NCBI GenBank assembly: GCA_016293915.1
Contig: JAEDCY010000022.1
Coordinates: forward strand, 1-42,895
Reading direction: 5' to 3'
Length of the DNA: 42,895 nucleotides
Origin: Treponema sp.
GTDB lineage: Bacteria > Spirochaetota > Spirochaetia > Treponematales > Treponemataceae
Position numbers and translations under genes: made by a program. Within the stretch, counting starts at the first letter, position 1. Every line of letters starts with the position of its first letter. Under the pieces are notes generated by a model. The model made no database searches, had not been told where the DNA came from, and saw only the letters and a list, made by a program, of their open reading frames with translations. Positions 26,073 to 34,765 of the stretch are shown piece by piece.

Positions 26073-27296
26073 ATGAATAAACAACTGGCATTTAGAATCT
26101 TTGAAGGATTTTCCATTCAAAGATGGAATGATTTAATACGCCCCTTTGACCTTGTAGAAATGGACAAGGCTGCAGAAAAGATGGTGCTTACATATATAAT
26201 CGGAAAATATGAAGAGCACCGCAAAAAGTATGTTGACTGGAAGTGGCTTATATATGCTTCTCTTTTTGATCTTTTAAGAAAGATTTCTCTGTGCGATATC
26301 AAAGCTCCTGTTCAACAGATGCTTCGCCGTGAGTTTCCAGATGAATATATGCGTCTTAATGAATGGGTTCTGAACGGTTATAAAGCCATGATTTCAGATG
26401 AAAAACTTTTTTCTGAATTCACAATTTATGTTGGTCAGCAATCTGGAAATATTCCAATTCCCACTGAGCTTAGAACAACTGTAAATATTTATCGTGCTGC
26501 CCACAAATATTCTACAATTCGCGAGCTTGAAATGCTTGCTGTTGTAAATGAAAAAGAACGTCTTAAGAATATACGAAACGAACTCGAATTAGAAATACAG
26601 CCTTACCTTGAATTGGAAGGGCTGCAAAAACTTATGACACATCAGAAAGCTTTTGATTTTATTTTGAAAATAGAACAGCTTCGTTTTCAGACAAGATGGA
26701 ATCAAACTCCACGAGTTCCGGCTACATCCGTTCTTGGTCACTGTTTCTTTGTTGCAATTATGACTTTGCTTTTAGGTCGTGAATACAATCCTGATATGTG
26801 TGACCGCCGTGTGATAAACAATTATTTCAGTGCACTTTTTCATGATCTTCCGGAATCTGTTACCCGAGATATAATTTCACCTGTAAAAACTGCTACTGAT
26901 GATCTTCCAAATATTGTAAAAAAGATTGAAGACGAAATTGTAAATAAAGAACTTGTTCCACTAATGGAACCTTTTTTTGAAAAAGAAGTGATTTATTATA
27001 CAAGCGATGAATTTTCAGATAGGATTCTTGATAAAAGTGGCAAGATAAAACATGTTTCCTGGGAAGATCTTAATACAAAATATAATTCAACTGAGTTTGA
27101 TCCTATAGATGGAAGGCTTGTGCGTATCTGTGATCATTTTTCAGCCCTTATGGAAGCTGATATTTCGATAAAACATGGAATTACATCGGAACATCTTACC
27201 GGTGGCCGGGAAGGTATTTTAAGCCGTTATTCAAATGGTGAAATAATCAGCGGAATTAACGTGAACGAGTTCTTTCAGAATATTGTATCGGAATAA
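26073..27296 (+). CDS. HD-domain phosphohydrolase-like protein
   Basis: 407 residues. A helical N-terminal half of about 200 residues, which I cannot assign, is followed by an HD domain. Visible metal ligands are H223 (VLGHCFF), H257-D258 (LFHDLPES) with E261, and a later aspartate in RICDHFSAL. The HDLPE pattern resembles the YfbR/HD_3 group of 5'-nucleotidases, so a nucleotide phosphohydrolase is plausible but the substrate is unknown. GAGAAG lies six bases before the ATG, and TATAAT directly abuts it, too close to be this gene's -10. Confidence 0.8.
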   Translation: MNKQLAFRIFEGFSIQRWNDLIRPFDLVEMDKAAEKMVLTYIIGKYEEHRKKYVDWKWLIYASLFDLLRKISLCDIKAPVQQMLRREFPDEYMRLNEWVLNGYKAMISDEKLFSEFTIYVGQQSGNIPIPTELRTTVNIYRAAHKYSTIRELEMLAVVNEKERLKNIRNELELEIQPYLELEGLQKLMTHQKAFDFILKIEQLRFQTRWNQTPRVPATSVLGHCFFVAIMTLLLGREYNPDMCDRRVINNYFSALFHDLPESVTRDIISPVKTATDDLPNIVKKIEDEIVNKELVPLMEPFFEKEVIYYTSDEFSDRILDKSGKIKHVSWEDLNTKYNSTEFDPIDGRLVRICDHFSALMEADISIKHGITSEHLTGGREGILSRYSNGEIISGINVNEFFQNIVSE

Positions 27297-27320
27297 AAAA
27301 AATCTGCCGATAATATAAGT

Positions 27321-28244
27321 ATGAAAACTCATTTTGGTAAACTCTTTTTTATAATTTCAATATTTCTTTTTTTCACAACAAGTATTTTTGCAGATATTAC
27401 ATATAAGGTAGAAAAAGGCGATACACTTTATTCAATCAGCAGAAAATATCAGATTACTGTTGCTGAATTAAGAACTGCTAATAATCTTTCAGAAAATGAT
27501 GTAATAAAAGTTGGTCAAAAGCTCATTATTCCGGATGCTGATATCGGTACTGCAGCTGCCCTATCATCTACAAAAACAGCCGGCAGTTCTGCTTCAGCAT
27601 CTACAGCAAAAACTGTTGAATATGTAGTTGCTAAAGGTGATACACTTTATGGCATTGCCCGTAAAAATGGAATGACTGTTGCAGATTTAATGGCTATTAA
27701 TAATCTTGATTCATCTGCTGTCATTAAAGTTGGACAAAAGCTTAAGGTAAGTGCTGGCAGTACTTCTTCAAGTTCTTCTGCTGCAACTTCTAAAAAATCT
27801 GAACCTGCAAAACCTGGTGAAACAGTTATAAAGGTAAATGAAAAAGCACCTGATACACGTACTTATGGCACAACAATAACTGCAGATGCAAATACAAAAT
27901 GGCCGGTTTCTTCACCAAAAATTACACAAGTGAAAGGGAAAATCTCAGGAGTTCAGCTTTCTGCAAAAACAAATGAAGCTGTTCTTTGTATTCATGAAGG
28001 AACTGTAATGTATGTTGGAGTTTATCGCGGCTTTGGACAGGTAGTATTTGTACAGTCTAAAACTGGTTTGATTTATGCATATACAGGTCTTGGATCAGTA
28101 AAGGTACGTAAGGGAGAATATGCAGTTTCTGGAGCAGAACTAGGAACTGCGGGTCTGGATTCAATCAGTCAGAAATATCAGATTACCTTTATGGTATTCC
28201 AGAATGGCCAGCCGATTGACCCGGCTAAAGCACCTCGAAATTAA
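27321..28244 (+). CDS. LysM-domain envelope protein with a degenerate LytM/M23 domain
   Basis: 307 residues with a signal peptide (about 1-24). Two LysM peptidoglycan-binding domains (about 27-71 and 104-148; both start KGDTLY and end IKVGQKL) are separated by a Ser/Ala/Thr linker. The C-terminal part (about 190-307) follows the M23 layout, including GQVVFVQS, IYAYTGL and NGQPIDP. The metal ligands are missing: the usual AHL is AYTGL and the HxH region reads YQITF. It resembles the non-enzymatic EnvC/NlpD type that activates amidases. The stop codon overlaps that of the convergent exonuclease gene. No ribosome site is seen. Confidence 0.88.
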   Translation: MKTHFGKLFFIISIFLFFTTSIFADITYKVEKGDTLYSISRKYQITVAELRTANNLSENDVIKVGQKLIIPDADIGTAAALSSTKTAGSSASASTAKTVEYVVAKGDTLYGIARKNGMTVADLMAINNLDSSAVIKVGQKLKVSAGSTSSSSSAATSKKSEPAKPGETVIKVNEKAPDTRTYGTTITADANTKWPVSSPKITQVKGKISGVQLSAKTNEAVLCIHEGTVMYVGVYRGFGQVVFVQSKTGLIYAYTGLGSVKVRKGEYAVSGAELGTAGLDSISQKYQITFMVFQNGQPIDPAKAPRN

Positions 28245-28828
28245 AGCTTCTTTAAGGAATGAATTCTTTCGCTGTGTAAGCAGCAGTTGAAGAGCCCCAT
28301 GCAGGTAATGGCATCGTCTAAAGCCCTGTGTGAGGCTCCTTTATCTATGCCAAGGTAATCTGCAAGAAAATCAAGTTTGTGATGTTCTGCTTCTGGATAA
28401 ATAACTCTGGAAAGCTGTAAGGTATCAACTGCATAATTATGAGTAAGAGGAAGACCGCAGTTTTCACATTCAGCATTAAGAAAGTTTAAGTCAAACTGTG
28501 CGTTATGAGCTACAATTATAGAACTGCCAAGAAAAGAAAGAAAACCACGAATATGTTTCGAAATAGGATCTGCTGCATCTACCATTTCCTGTGTAATGTG
28601 AGTGAGATTTATTATAAATGGTGAGAGAATTTGATCAGGATAAAAGAGATGCTGCCATTTAGCAAGAATGCCGTCCTGTGAAAAACGGACGGCACCTATT
28701 TCAATGATACGGCTGTTTGTGGGTGTAATACCTGTAGTTTCCGTATCAAAGGCAGTGAAGACTGCGCCTTCTTCGTAAAGCTTGCGCAGTCTTCGTAAAT
28801 CAGTAATTTTTTTATTTGGATGCTGCAT
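28241..28828 (-). CDS. DEDDh 3'-5' exonuclease (DnaQ/PolC epsilon-like)
   Basis: 195 residues forming a single DnaQ-type exonuclease domain: ExoI DTETTG (D28, E30), ExoII AHNAQFD (D113) and ExoIII HRALDD (H167, D172). It could proofread with DNA polymerase III or act in DNA or RNA trimming; no polymerase domain is attached. I start at 28828, overlapping the last 17 bases of the upstream hexomutase. A longer frame to 28981 would lie inside that gene and adds nothing conserved. Its stop codon shares bases with the convergent LysM gene. Confidence 0.88.
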   Translation of the reverse strand: MQHPNKKITDLRRLRKLYEEGAVFTAFDTETTGITPTNSRIIEIGAVRFSQDGILAKWQHLFYPDQILSPFIINLTHITQEMVDAADPISKHIRGFLSFLGSSIIVAHNAQFDLNFLNAECENCGLPLTHNYAVDTLQLSRVIYPEAEHHKLDFLADYLGIDKGASHRALDDAITCMGLFNCCLHSERIHSLKKL

Positions 28829-30557
28829 CAATAATCTTCTTGATATCAGCTGAAATTCCGTCACAAAGTAGGCCGGCTTTTTTCTTTGCATCAGCGAACC
28901 ATGCGTCTGAGCCGTCTCCTGCAGGAACCATAGAGTTAATATAGAACTTAATCTTTGGCTCTGTTCCAGAAGGTCGTGCACTTACAATAGTACCACTTTC
29001 AAGATAGAACTGAAGTACATTGCTCTTTGGAAGATCCGGGTCACACATAAGGTCGCGAACCTTAATAACCTTTTCTCCGCCAAGAGTTGCAGGAGGTGTC
29101 TTTCTCATGTTAGCCATCATAGCCTTCATTGTTTCTCCACCAGAAGCGCCAGGGAAGTTCTGAGAAATTGCGCGGTCTTCAAAGTAACCGAACTCTTTAT
29201 ACATATCATCAAGGTGCTCGAGAAGACTCTTACCCTGACTTCTCCAGTAAAGAATCATTTCTGCACACATAGCTGCAGCAGAAACTCCGTCTTTATCCAT
29301 TACTTCGCGTTCAATCTTGTAGCCGTAGCTTTCCTCAAGACCAAATACATATTCGTGTGTTCCTGCCTTTTCGAATTCTGCTTCTTTGGCAGCAATCCAC
29401 TTAAAGCCTGTAAGACAGTCAAACATTGTTACGCCATATTTCTTACAGATGTAGTCTCCGAAAGGTGATGTAACGATTGAGCGGATACAGCCAGGATTTG
29501 CCGGCATTTTACCAAGCTCTTTGCGTGAGCGGAGAACATAATCCATAAGGAGAGCACCCATCTGGTTTCCACTGAGGAGTACAAAGTTTCCATCCTTGTC
29601 CGGGAAGGCTGTACCAAAGCGGTCTGCATCAGGGTCTGTAGCCATTACACCGTCTGCATTTTCTTTCTTTGCAAGTTCAACTGCAAGAGTGAGGGCTGGT
29701 TTTTCCTCTGGATTTGGCTTTTCAACAGTAGGGAAGTTTCCGTCCGGCTTTCTCTGTTCTGGAACAGTAATGATGTTGAGTCCGAGATCTCCAAGAACCT
29801 TTTCAACGTGCATGGCACCAGTTCCGTGGAGTGGTGTATATACAATGCGAACATCTTTTGCCTTTTCCTTAATGAGGTCTGGGCGGAAGAGCTGAGCTTT
29901 ACACATTGCCCAGAATGGTTCATCAATTTCTTTGTCGATAATTACAAGTTTACCAGCTTTGATAGCCTCATCGCGAGACATAGACTTTACTTCTGTAACC
30001 TTGTTTACTTCTTCAATAATACCAACATCATGAGGCTCGATTACCTGAGCACCATCATCCCAGTAAGCCTTGTAACCGTTATACATTCTTGGGTTATGAG
30101 AAGCAGTTACAACAACACCAGTCTGAGCCTTAAGAGTACGGATTGCAAAAGACAATTCCGGTGTAGGGCGAAGGCCTGAGAAAAGGTAAGCCTTAATTCC
30201 GTTTGCGGCAAAAATAAGAGCTGTAGCTTCTGCAAAAACATCTGAGTTCAGGCGGCTGTCGTAAGCAACAACGGCGCTCAAAGTTCCGTCTTTTGCTTTG
30301 TCTGGGAATGCTTTGAGAACATAGTTTGCAAGTCCCTGAGTTGCCATATTGATTTCGAGGGTGTTCATGCGGTTTGTTCCGCCACCCATAATTCCGCGGA
30401 GTCCACCAGTTCCGAATTCGAGGGTCTGGTAGAAGCGGTCTTCAAGTTCCTTATAATCTTCTTTAGCAATAAGTTCTTCAACTTCCTTGCTGAATCTTTC
30501 ATCTTTTTCTGCTGCAATGTATGCTTTTGCACGCTTTAAGATTTCTTCTTTTTCCAT
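28812..30557 (-). CDS. Phosphoglucomutase / phosphomannomutase (PgcA/PGM2-like)
   Basis: 581 residues of the alpha-D-phosphohexomutase family. The active serine is S153 in TASHNP; the metal loop is DPDADR (308-313); the sugar-binding loop is GLEESYGY; the phosphate-binding loop is RPSGTEPKIKFY. It probably interconverts glucose-6-P and glucose-1-P, feeding nucleotide-sugar synthesis such as the rmlA pathway 8 kb away. CAGGAG lies six bases before the ATG. A second member of the family lies directly upstream, separated by a pair of hairpin repeats. Confidence 0.93.
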   Translation of the reverse strand: MEKEEILKRAKAYIAAEKDERFSKEVEELIAKEDYKELEDRFYQTLEFGTGGLRGIMGGGTNRMNTLEINMATQGLANYVLKAFPDKAKDGTLSAVVAYDSRLNSDVFAEATALIFAANGIKAYLFSGLRPTPELSFAIRTLKAQTGVVVTASHNPRMYNGYKAYWDDGAQVIEPHDVGIIEEVNKVTEVKSMSRDEAIKAGKLVIIDKEIDEPFWAMCKAQLFRPDLIKEKAKDVRIVYTPLHGTGAMHVEKVLGDLGLNIITVPEQRKPDGNFPTVEKPNPEEKPALTLAVELAKKENADGVMATDPDADRFGTAFPDKDGNFVLLSGNQMGALLMDYVLRSRKELGKMPANPGCIRSIVTSPFGDYICKKYGVTMFDCLTGFKWIAAKEAEFEKAGTHEYVFGLEESYGYKIEREVMDKDGVSAAAMCAEMILYWRSQGKSLLEHLDDMYKEFGYFEDRAISQNFPGASGGETMKAMMANMRKTPPATLGGEKVIKVRDLMCDPDLPKSNVLQFYLESGTIVSARPSGTEPKIKFYINSMVPAGDGSDAWFADAKKKAGLLCDGISADIKKIIDAASK

Positions 30558-30608
30558 TTATAGCTCCTGTATTGAATTATTATACAAATTTATTTATTTT
30601 TTGTCATA

Positions 30609-30710
30609 GTGGTTTCGATACGTAAGGTGCTTTAACACCTTACTACTCAACCACCCGAAATCTTCCTAATGTCCGGTGGTTGAGTAGCCCGGAGGGCGTA
30701 TCGAAACCAC
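30609..30710. repeat. Inverted pair of covarying hairpin repeats (pair 3)
   Basis: The order is reversed relative to pairs 1 and 2: copy B (30609-30655) comes first with the longest inner stem, GTAAGGTG-TTAAAG-CACCTTAC, and copy A (30673-30710) follows with GCCC-GGA-GGGC. The pair fills the spacer between the two leftward hexomutase genes and ends four bases from the stop codon of the upstream one. Confidence 0.85.
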
Positions 30711-30713
30711 TAT

Positions 30714-32477
30714 TTATTTATCAGCCTTTTTAATGAGTTCAGTCTCCCATTCAAGCAGTGCTTTTTCCATATCTGCCTTATTACCTTTTACGTCACACAT
30801 GATGCGGAATACAGGTTCGGTTCCACTTCCACGCATCCAGATAAAGGCTATAGGTTTTGAATCCTTATCCTTAAAAATGATTTTTAAGCCGCCTTTTTCA
30901 GAGGTTGAAAAATCTTTTACTCCACAAGTTTCAACTGTTCCCTTAGTGATAACTGCTTCCCAATCTATAATTCCATATTTCTTTTTAAGCTCTCCAGATT
31001 TTATCTTCCAGTCTGCTTCGAAAGCTTTCTGGAATGCAGCTTTAAGTTTTGTGTGATCTGTAGTTTTTACTTTAAGAACAGCACGTGGCTCAGAAACTCC
31101 GGTTGTTGTGTAAACTGGCAAAGATGCAATTACATCAGACAAAGTAAAATCTGGATTATATTTCTGGCCTGATTTTGTACACCACATTTCATATAAACCG
31201 CATTCTCTCATCATAAGCAGTTTAAGAAGTGCAAAAATTGTATTTAAAGGATCTCGAACTGCAGCTGGATAAGTAATAGTTCCGCCGTTTGAGCCTTCAC
31301 CAAGAATACGTACAGTGTATCCCTGTTCACGTTTTTCGCGGGCAAGGTTTACAACATTTGCTTCTCCAACTTCAGCACGGAAAACCTGGGCTCCAAGGGC
31401 AGATGCAATTTCATTAATTCTCATAGATGTAGGGCAGTTTGCAACAACAGCAGGCTTAAAATCTTTTTCATCACTATGCTGCCAGATTGAATAGGTAAGT
31501 TCTGCAAGAACAGAAAGACTGAATACTTCCTGAGCCTTAAGAATTACAGCCTTTTTCTGTTTTTCGTCCCAGTAAACAATATTTCCGCGGTCTCCATCAC
31601 AGTCAGGCATATAACCAAGAACTACTTCGTCGTGTCCTTCTTTATGAAGCCTTTCCATTTCAGCGGCAACATGAACGAGGTTTTCTGCTTCCGGGATAAT
31701 TTCGTGTGCAATTTCAAAATCATTGATTGAATAGAAATTGATTTTTCTTTCCTTAAAAAACTCCCGGTCAATGCTCTGATAGCGTGAACTTCCGTTAAAA
31801 TCGCATACAACTCCCAATGGTTTCTGGGTAATGAAAGTATCAAGCATACCAAAGAAGTCTGTCTGATGTTCTTTATTATCAGTTCCGGTAATAGTTTCGT
31901 TTGCGAAATTTCTGTAAGCAGAAAGAGCATTATGTTTTGAACTGTCTTTTACATCATAAACAGCCTTTAATTCTGAAGTAGTGCAGGAATATGCTTTTTT
32001 TACAGCCTCTGCGACTCCATTATCATCAGAAAGTCGGGCAATAAAATCTTTTACAAGTTTTGCGTTTTCAGCGCCGCATAGAACACCACCGTCATTTGTT
32101 CCGAATTTTATTCCATTATGACCAACAGGATTATGACTTGCAGAAATATAAATAAAGCCATCAAGCTTTTTTGCATAAGCCATAATTTCTGGTGCAGAGG
32201 TTACTGCGCTGTACTGGATTATTGCTCCTTTTTTGATAAGGGCATGAATCATTGCATCAGCGAGAGCTGGTCCTGTAGGGCGTGCATCGATTCCAAGTGC
32301 AAGTACAGGGGCAACTTGTCCGCTTGCTTTACTGATATAATCAAAAAAAACATCTGCCGCTATAACGGCAATGCTTCTGTCAGTTTCTGTAATTTCAGGA
32401 CTTCTATCCTGTTCGTCTCCGGATGCTGCAAAAACCTTACGCCAGCCGGATGCTGACAAAATCATGTTATGTTCCAA
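30714..32477 (-). CDS. Alpha-D-phosphohexomutase, second paralogue
   Basis: 587 residues. The active serine is S114 in SASHNPVGHNG, the metal loop is DCDGDR, and the phosphate loop is GSGTEPVFRI. It differs strongly from the neighbouring mutase and begins SASGWRKVF, so its substrate may differ (mannose or glucosamine phosphates are possible). I start at a TTG codon because GGGAG lies seven bases upstream; an ATG four codons later is the alternative. Confidence 0.9.
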   Translation of the reverse strand: MEHNMILSASGWRKVFAASGDEQDRSPEITETDRSIAVIAADVFFDYISKASGQVAPVLALGIDARPTGPALADAMIHALIKKGAIIQYSAVTSAPEIMAYAKKLDGFIYISASHNPVGHNGIKFGTNDGGVLCGAENAKLVKDFIARLSDDNGVAEAVKKAYSCTTSELKAVYDVKDSSKHNALSAYRNFANETITGTDNKEHQTDFFGMLDTFITQKPLGVVCDFNGSSRYQSIDREFFKERKINFYSINDFEIAHEIIPEAENLVHVAAEMERLHKEGHDEVVLGYMPDCDGDRGNIVYWDEKQKKAVILKAQEVFSLSVLAELTYSIWQHSDEKDFKPAVVANCPTSMRINEIASALGAQVFRAEVGEANVVNLAREKREQGYTVRILGEGSNGGTITYPAAVRDPLNTIFALLKLLMMRECGLYEMWCTKSGQKYNPDFTLSDVIASLPVYTTTGVSEPRAVLKVKTTDHTKLKAAFQKAFEADWKIKSGELKKKYGIIDWEAVITKGTVETCGVKDFSTSEKGGLKIIFKDKDSKPIAFIWMRGSGTEPVFRIMCDVKGNKADMEKALLEWETELIKKADK

Positions 32478-32484
32478 GTTTATA

Positions 32485-32489
32485 CTCCC
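32485..32489 (-). promoter_or_regulatory. Shine-Dalgarno supporting a TTG start
   Basis: GGGAG on the minus strand lies seven bases before the TTG at 32477 and 19 before the first ATG, which favours the TTG. Confidence 0.6.
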
Positions 32490-32574
32490 ATTAAACTTAA
32501 TTATATAATTCTAACACAGAAAACTGTATTTAACAAATTTTCTTGAACAATGAGAAGTTTTTTTTGTTATTTTA

Positions 32575-33438
32575 TTATTTTATGAGAATATTATAGTTCA
32601 GATGCTTTATGTTTCCAAGAATATCTGAAATAGAAAGACCTAAAGTTGCACGTCCAGGTGTAAACATCACTTCACCAAGCAGCTGAAGATTCTCGTTAGG
32701 AAATACATCAGCAGCGGTATATTTCTTTTTTCCGATAATACAAAGCTTATTGTTTTCCTGCGTAATCATATCATAAGAAAGCTGATCTACAATTACACCG
32801 TTTATGGAAACAGATGTTTTATATGGAGCTGCAATAGGATTTCTTTTAAAATAAACCTTATAAAGTCCTGAATTAAAGGTTTTATAGACATTTATATCAT
32901 AAAAATCATTATTCTTGCTTCCAATCATAATGCCGCTTAGGGAAAGTGGAAGTTCTTCTTCAGCACGCGGCATAAGTACTTTAGGATTTATAGCTGATTT
33001 ATTCTTTGTATCAATGATTTTGAATTCAAGATTGCCGTGATTTTCCTGAAAGCCGGAATTACCGCTTGAAGCAATTATCGCACCACCATCAATAGTGTGT
33101 TCATTTTCATTTTTAAGAGTTAGAGTTTCTGCATCAAGATTTCCATAAACAGAAATTAAATCATCTGCATGCGACAGAATTACTGCAGTACCAAGTGTTG
33201 AAGGAAAAAAGTCTGAATCATCTGAGTTTTCAGTTAATATGACTGTAATATATCCGTCTTCTGCGGCCTTTACTTCTTCCGGCTCAGAAAAAATAACAGA
33301 TGTGCTTAGTGTACCACCTCTGTTCTGTCCAAAATATGAATTAAATGAATCTTTAGAAACTTCCGCCTGAGGCCAGTCAAAACAGAAAGCGTTGATTGCT
33401 GTAAACATTGTAAAGGCAATAATCAGTAACTTCTTCAT
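32575..33438 (-). CDS. Exported protein with a degenerate M23-like domain
   Basis: About 287 residues with a signal peptide (MKKLLIIAFTMFTAINAFC). Residues about 25-160 follow the M23/LytM layout: AAEDGYITVI, then AVILSHADDLISVYGNL, then IIASSGNSG and GNLEFKI where catalytic members have HLHFE. The HxH motif is lost, so peptidase activity is unlikely. The C-terminal half (160-287) is beta-rich and unassigned. I prefer the ATG at 33438, where GGAG stands six bases upstream; an ATG at 33450 is in frame. It follows the propeller gene by a few bases and is probably co-transcribed. Confidence 0.75.
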   Translation of the reverse strand: MKKLLIIAFTMFTAINAFCFDWPQAEVSKDSFNSYFGQNRGGTLSTSVIFSEPEEVKAAEDGYITVILTENSDDSDFFPSTLGTAVILSHADDLISVYGNLDAETLTLKNENEHTIDGGAIIASSGNSGFQENHGNLEFKIIDTKNKSAINPKVLMPRAEEELPLSLSGIMIGSKNNDFYDINVYKTFNSGLYKVYFKRNPIAAPYKTSVSINGVIVDQLSYDMITQENNKLCIIGKKKYTAADVFPNENLQLLGEVMFTPGRATLGLSISDILGNIKHLNYNILIK

Positions 33439-33456
33439 CATTTTCTCCATTCTGTT

Positions 33457-34518
33457 TTATTCTCTTGTAACTGCGATTTTCGAAATAGAATTATCTTTTC
33501 CAAGATATATATTTTTTCCTTCGGCATGAACGAAGGCAGAATCTGCAGTGAAAGAAAAGTCTCCTTCTATTGTGTCTGTATTATCAATTATCGAAACTGT
33601 GTAAGTATTTTTTTCTTTTCCCAACAGAACAGTAAGATCATCTGTTTCCTTTATAGTAAGAAGTTTATTTTTAAGTTTAATTGTACGTTCGTTTTTCTTT
33701 TCAAGATTATAGATTCCAAGTCCATTTGCGAAATTATAGAAAATACGGTTTCCATCACGGCTGAAATGAACAACAGTTCTATATGGAGAATCATGTTCGA
33801 AGAATCTGTGATAAATAATTTTCTGCTGCTTTTCTTCTCTATGAGAAAGAACAAAGCGCTGGTGGTTATGGCCGGAAACAGAGGCTATGTACTGTCCGTC
33901 ATCAGAAATATCAAGTCCAAGAATTACAGGATAATCACTGCCACCTGGTGAAAAATCTATTTCAGTTGTACCGTTTTCATTGTTCAAAACTATGATTTTT
34001 CCATTTGCAAGGCCTACTGCAGTATATTTTTCTTTAGCTGCAAAGGCTGTAATAGGGAAGGTTCCTTCAAATGTCCATAAAACCTTTCCTGTTTCAGAAC
34101 ATTTAGAAAATGAACAGCCGCCTGGAAGAAAAACATAAACAAGATTATCAACAAAATAAGGAAACCCCTTTGCTTCGATTACACCTGCTTTTTCACCATT
34201 ACTCTTAAAAAATTCAATATTATCGGTTTCGGAACTGTAGGTTGCAAAAAAATCATCTGAAATTGAGACTTTATAGGGAAATGTCTGATACAAAGAGATA
34301 TTTCCATCATCATCAAAGTAACCCAAAGTTTGGCCAAGATGAAAATGTGTCTTTTTTCCAGAAGAAGCTGTATTAATTACTGGATTAGCTGTACTGATTT
34401 TCCATACAGGGGTAAAACAATATTCTTTATTTAATGGTCTTACAGCAAGAAAAATATATATGATTGAAATAAAAATGATAAGAAATATTGCAAGTCCAAA
34501 GTGTTTTTTAGGTTTCAT
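33457..34518 (-). CDS. Membrane-anchored beta-propeller (WD40/PQQ-like) protein
   Basis: 353 residues with one N-terminal membrane segment (about 9-29) and no cleavage site, followed by repeated blades recognisable as GKVLWTFEG, AVGLANGKIIVLN, LDISDDGQYIASVSG and HFSRDGNRIFYNF. The propeller would face the periplasm and probably binds a partner protein; no enzyme motif is visible. GGAAG precedes the ATG. It is transcribed with the degenerate M23-like gene, so the two may act together at the envelope. Confidence 0.8.
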   Translation of the reverse strand: MKPKKHFGLAIFLIIFISIIYIFLAVRPLNKEYCFTPVWKISTANPVINTASSGKKTHFHLGQTLGYFDDDGNISLYQTFPYKVSISDDFFATYSSETDNIEFFKSNGEKAGVIEAKGFPYFVDNLVYVFLPGGCSFSKCSETGKVLWTFEGTFPITAFAAKEKYTAVGLANGKIIVLNNENGTTEIDFSPGGSDYPVILGLDISDDGQYIASVSGHNHQRFVLSHREEKQQKIIYHRFFEHDSPYRTVVHFSRDGNRIFYNFANGLGIYNLEKKNERTIKLKNKLLTIKETDDLTVLLGKEKNTYTVSIIDNTDTIEGDFSFTADSAFVHAEGKNIYLGKDNSISKIAVTRE

Positions 34519-34524
34519 TCTTCC

Positions 34525-34553
34525 ATAATACTCGATAAAAGGTATTTTATCAA
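34525..34553 (-). promoter_or_regulatory. Promoter with an internal palindrome, propeller gene
   Basis: TTGATA (34548-34553), a 17-base spacer and TATTAT (34525-34530) read leftward. The -10 ends six bases before the ATG, so the transcript would be almost leaderless. A perfect inverted repeat, GATAAAA-N4-TTTTATC (34534-34551), occupies the spacer and could be an operator. Confidence 0.55.
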
Positions 34554-34574
34554 TTATCCCGAAACTGTGTTGTT

Positions 34575-34658
34575 ACGTTCACGTTCGGAGTAAAAAAATA
34601 TCTTCGACAACATCATACCCGTTGGCGAAGGTATTTTTTTACGGGAGAACACGAACGT
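34575..34658. repeat. Long imperfect inverted repeat in a divergent intergenic region
   Basis: The arms 34575-34606 and 34626-34658 match over about 32 positions with a few differences and one gap. The identical inner block GTAAAAAAATA is followed by CTTCG after one differing base. The 19-base loop contains CATCATACCC. It lies between divergent genes where no terminator is expected; it may be a MITE-like remnant or a regulatory hairpin. Confidence 0.75.
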
Positions 34659-34684
34659 ATGTATGCTTTATTTTATGGATAATC

Positions 34685-34713
34685 TTGACAAAATACCGTA
34701 AAGTATGCAAAAT
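34685..34713 (+). promoter_or_regulatory. Predicted promoter of the HTH-EIIA gene
   Basis: A consensus TTGACA (34685-34690) is followed by a 17-base spacer and CAAAAT (34708-34713), 52 bases before the start codon. Confidence 0.45.
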
Positions 34714-34765
34714 ATTACATAGATTTCAAACAAAATTATTAAAAATTGTAATAGCGAGGCAAAAA

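Noticed and set aside
27306..27313. GCCGATAA, an exact match to the flagellar sigma-28 -10 box, before the LysM gene
   Set aside because: No TAAA -35 lies at the required distance of about 15 bases; the match is probably chance.
28829..28981. 51-codon extension of the exonuclease
   Set aside because: It lies wholly inside the hexomutase coding region in another frame and carries no exonuclease motif.
34622..34765. 48-codon extension of the HTH-EIIA protein
   Set aside because: It runs through one arm of the long inverted repeat and the predicted promoter; the helix-turn-helix begins right after the ATG at 34766.
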